Origin: Enterocloster clostridioformis
GTDB taxonomy: Bacteria > Bacillota > Clostridia > Lachnospirales > Lachnospiraceae
Reading direction: 5' to 3'
DNA length: 64,000 nt
NCBI RefSeq assembly: GCF_020297485.1
Contig: NZ_JAIWZC010000001.1
Location: 3,224,001-3,288,000, forward strand
The position numbers and the translations under genes are program-made. The notes beneath the pieces were generated by a model, which was not told where the DNA came from, made no database searches, and saw only the letters and a program-made list of their open reading frames with translations. Positions 62,905 to 64,000 of this stretch are shown here, one piece after another. Position 1 is the first letter of the stretch. Each line of letters starts with the position of its first letter.

Positions 62905-64000
62905 TCGGATAGGGGAGATTTTAACCTCCCCTTCCACACCACGTAGCGTACCGTTCGGTACTACGCGGTTCAATAGTTTACTCGGACTTTCAGATAGTGG
63001 GCAGTCATATCGGGATAACCAAGTCTGTCCACTATGATTCTTTTGGTGAGTGCCGAGTTGAGCATTCCCGCCGCTCTCCACACTCCCTTTCGGCAGTTCG
63101 CCATCTCATGCACCTTCCACTCTGGTAAATGTAACGCCCGCAACATTTTATATCTTGTGCGTACCTTCTTCCATTGTTTCCAGTACACCGCTCGGATTCT
63201 GTGGCGCAGCCACTCATCCGTCTGTTCCATCAGGCTTTTCATGTCTGCATATCGATAATAGTTAATCCATCCCCTTGCATAGCTTCGGCGTTTTTCTTCC
63301 CTCTCCTGATTGCTCCATTTGTTCCCTCTGGTTGTCAGCTCCCGTATCCGGTTCTTCATTTTTGCCACCGACTTCGGGTGTATCCTCATGCGGCATTTCC
63401 CTTTATGCCGGTAAAAGCCGTAGCCCAGGTATTTTATCTTGCTGACGTGGCTCACTGTCGTTTTCTGAAGATTGACTTTCAGAAACACTTTTCCTGTGAT
63501 GAATGGCACAATGTTTTCCATCGTCCTCTCTGCGCTTTTCCTGCTTTTGCACAGAATCAGGCAGTCATCCGCATACCTCACATACTTGTGTCCCCTGCGC
63601 TCCAGTTCCTTGTCCAACTCATTCAGCATGACATTTCCACATAAGGGACTTAGCGGGCCTCCCTGCGGCACGCCCTCGGTCGTTGCGTGAAATCCTCCGT
63701 CCTCCATTACTCCGGCTTTCAGGTACTTGTGTATCAGCGAGATTACCCTCCCGTCCTTCACCGTCCTCGACAGCACCTCTATCAGCTTGCTGTGGTTCAC
63801 CGTGTCAAAGTAGGATTGTAAATCCATGCTGACCACGTAGACATATCCTTCGTTGATATATTTCCTACATCTTTCCAGTGCGTCATGCGCCCCTCTGCCG
63901 GGACGGAATCCGATGCTGTTGTCAGAGAACTGTTCTTCATATAAGGGAGTCAGTTCCTGTGCGATTGCCTGTTGGATTACCCTGTCTACCACTGTGGGTA
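62905..64000 (-). mobile_element. Group II intron, 3' part
   Basis: Read on the minus strand. After the reverse transcriptase stop comes a domain V-like hairpin (62938-62971, GAACCGCGTAGTACC / GGTACGCTACG with a GAAC loop) and a domain VI-like hairpin (62907-62935, GGGGAGG / CTCCCC with bulged A). The intron would end near 62905. The 5' part is outside the window, so full length and class cannot be judged. It lies just beyond the tRNA terminator, a location favoured by some bacterial group II introns. Confidence 0.7.
62970..64000 (-). CDS. ltrA: Group II intron reverse transcriptase/maturase, partial
   Basis: The open frame reaches the window end and lacks its N-terminus. It carries the reverse transcriptase motifs FRPGRGAHDALERC, VVSMDLQSYFDTVNHSKLIE, TEGVPQGGPLSPLCGNVMLN and the catalytic KYVRYADDCLILC. 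The maturase/X domain follows (YARGWINYYRYADMKSLM). The stop codon overlaps the first bases of domain V. It acts in splicing and retrohoming of the intron. Confidence 0.92.
   Translation of the reverse strand, partial: PTVVDRVIQQAIAQELTPLYEEQFSDNSIGFRPGRGAHDALERCRKYINEGYVYVVSMDLQSYFDTVNHSKLIEVLSRTVKDGRVISLIHKYLKAGVMEDGGFHATTEGVPQGGPLSPLCGNVMLNELDKELERRGHKYVRYADDCLILCKSRKSAERTMENIVPFITGKVFLKVNLQKTTVSHVSKIKYLGYGFYRHKGKCRMRIHPKSVAKMKNRIRELTTRGNKWSNQEREEKRRSYARGWINYYRYADMKSLMEQTDEWLRHRIRAVYWKQWKKVRTRYKMLRALHLPEWKVHEMANCRKGVWRAAGMLNSALTKRIIVDRLGYPDMTAHYLKVRVNY

Overview
The window looks like a chromosomal piece of a spore-forming gut Lachnospiraceae, most like the Enterocloster / Clostridium clostridioforme-bolteae group. 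This is an inference from gene content (yyaC, rpoN, mutS2, DUF5711, a class I ribonucleotide reductase pair, many Clostridia-type insertion elements) and from the contrast between a GC-balanced core (about 36-64 kb) and an AT-rich accessory block (about 13.5-36 kb). No 16S or other species marker is present.

Layout. (1) 0-7 kb: a glycosaminoglycan-oligosaccharide locus on the minus strand (a truncated carbohydrate-binding-like gene, GH88 unsaturated glucuronyl hydrolase, GH2 glycosidase, GPH-type symporter), facing a divergent AraC regulator. (2) 7.2-13.3 kb: mobile-element debris: a complete IS66 element, a GNAT acetyltransferase remnant, and a decayed transposon with a DUF6431 gene, a frameshifted DDE transposase and an ExeA/TniB-like ATPase. 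(3) 13.5-36 kb: an AT-rich defence island, all genes on the minus strand: a small conserved protein, a DUF1016/YhcG-like nuclease, a complete type III Wadjet system (jetABCD), two intact RhuM genes and three RhuM remnants, a DUF4365-superfamily-1 helicase fusion split by insertions, and a large STAND NTPase. (4) 36-64 kb: core genes: rlmD, yhaM, a protease-dead HtrA-like protein, mutS2, a two-component system, a secreted choline-binding-type protein, glucokinase, DUF5711 and LysM proteins, yyaC, a nucleotidyltransferase, an M20 peptidase, nrdBA, yitT, an MBOAT/DHHW O-acetylation pair, rpoN, tRNA-Phe, tRNA-Gly and the 3' part of a group II intron.

The most interesting region is the defence island. 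Its units are separated by copies of a short conserved leader-type repeat (five seen, called R1-R5 here), three of them next to a RhuM 5' end or remnant. This suggests a modular array built by repeated recombination. The DUF4365-helicase gene can be rebuilt by eye: removing a 138-bp MITE and an IS630 element nested at the same CTAG site restores one open frame of about 1,100 codons. The same MITE, 100% identical and inverted, lies at the left edge of the window, where it truncates the carbohydrate-binding-like gene, again at CTAG. The 1,216-residue STAND protein is a good candidate for an undescribed antiviral sensor.

All gene names rest on reading motifs by eye. No database search was possible.
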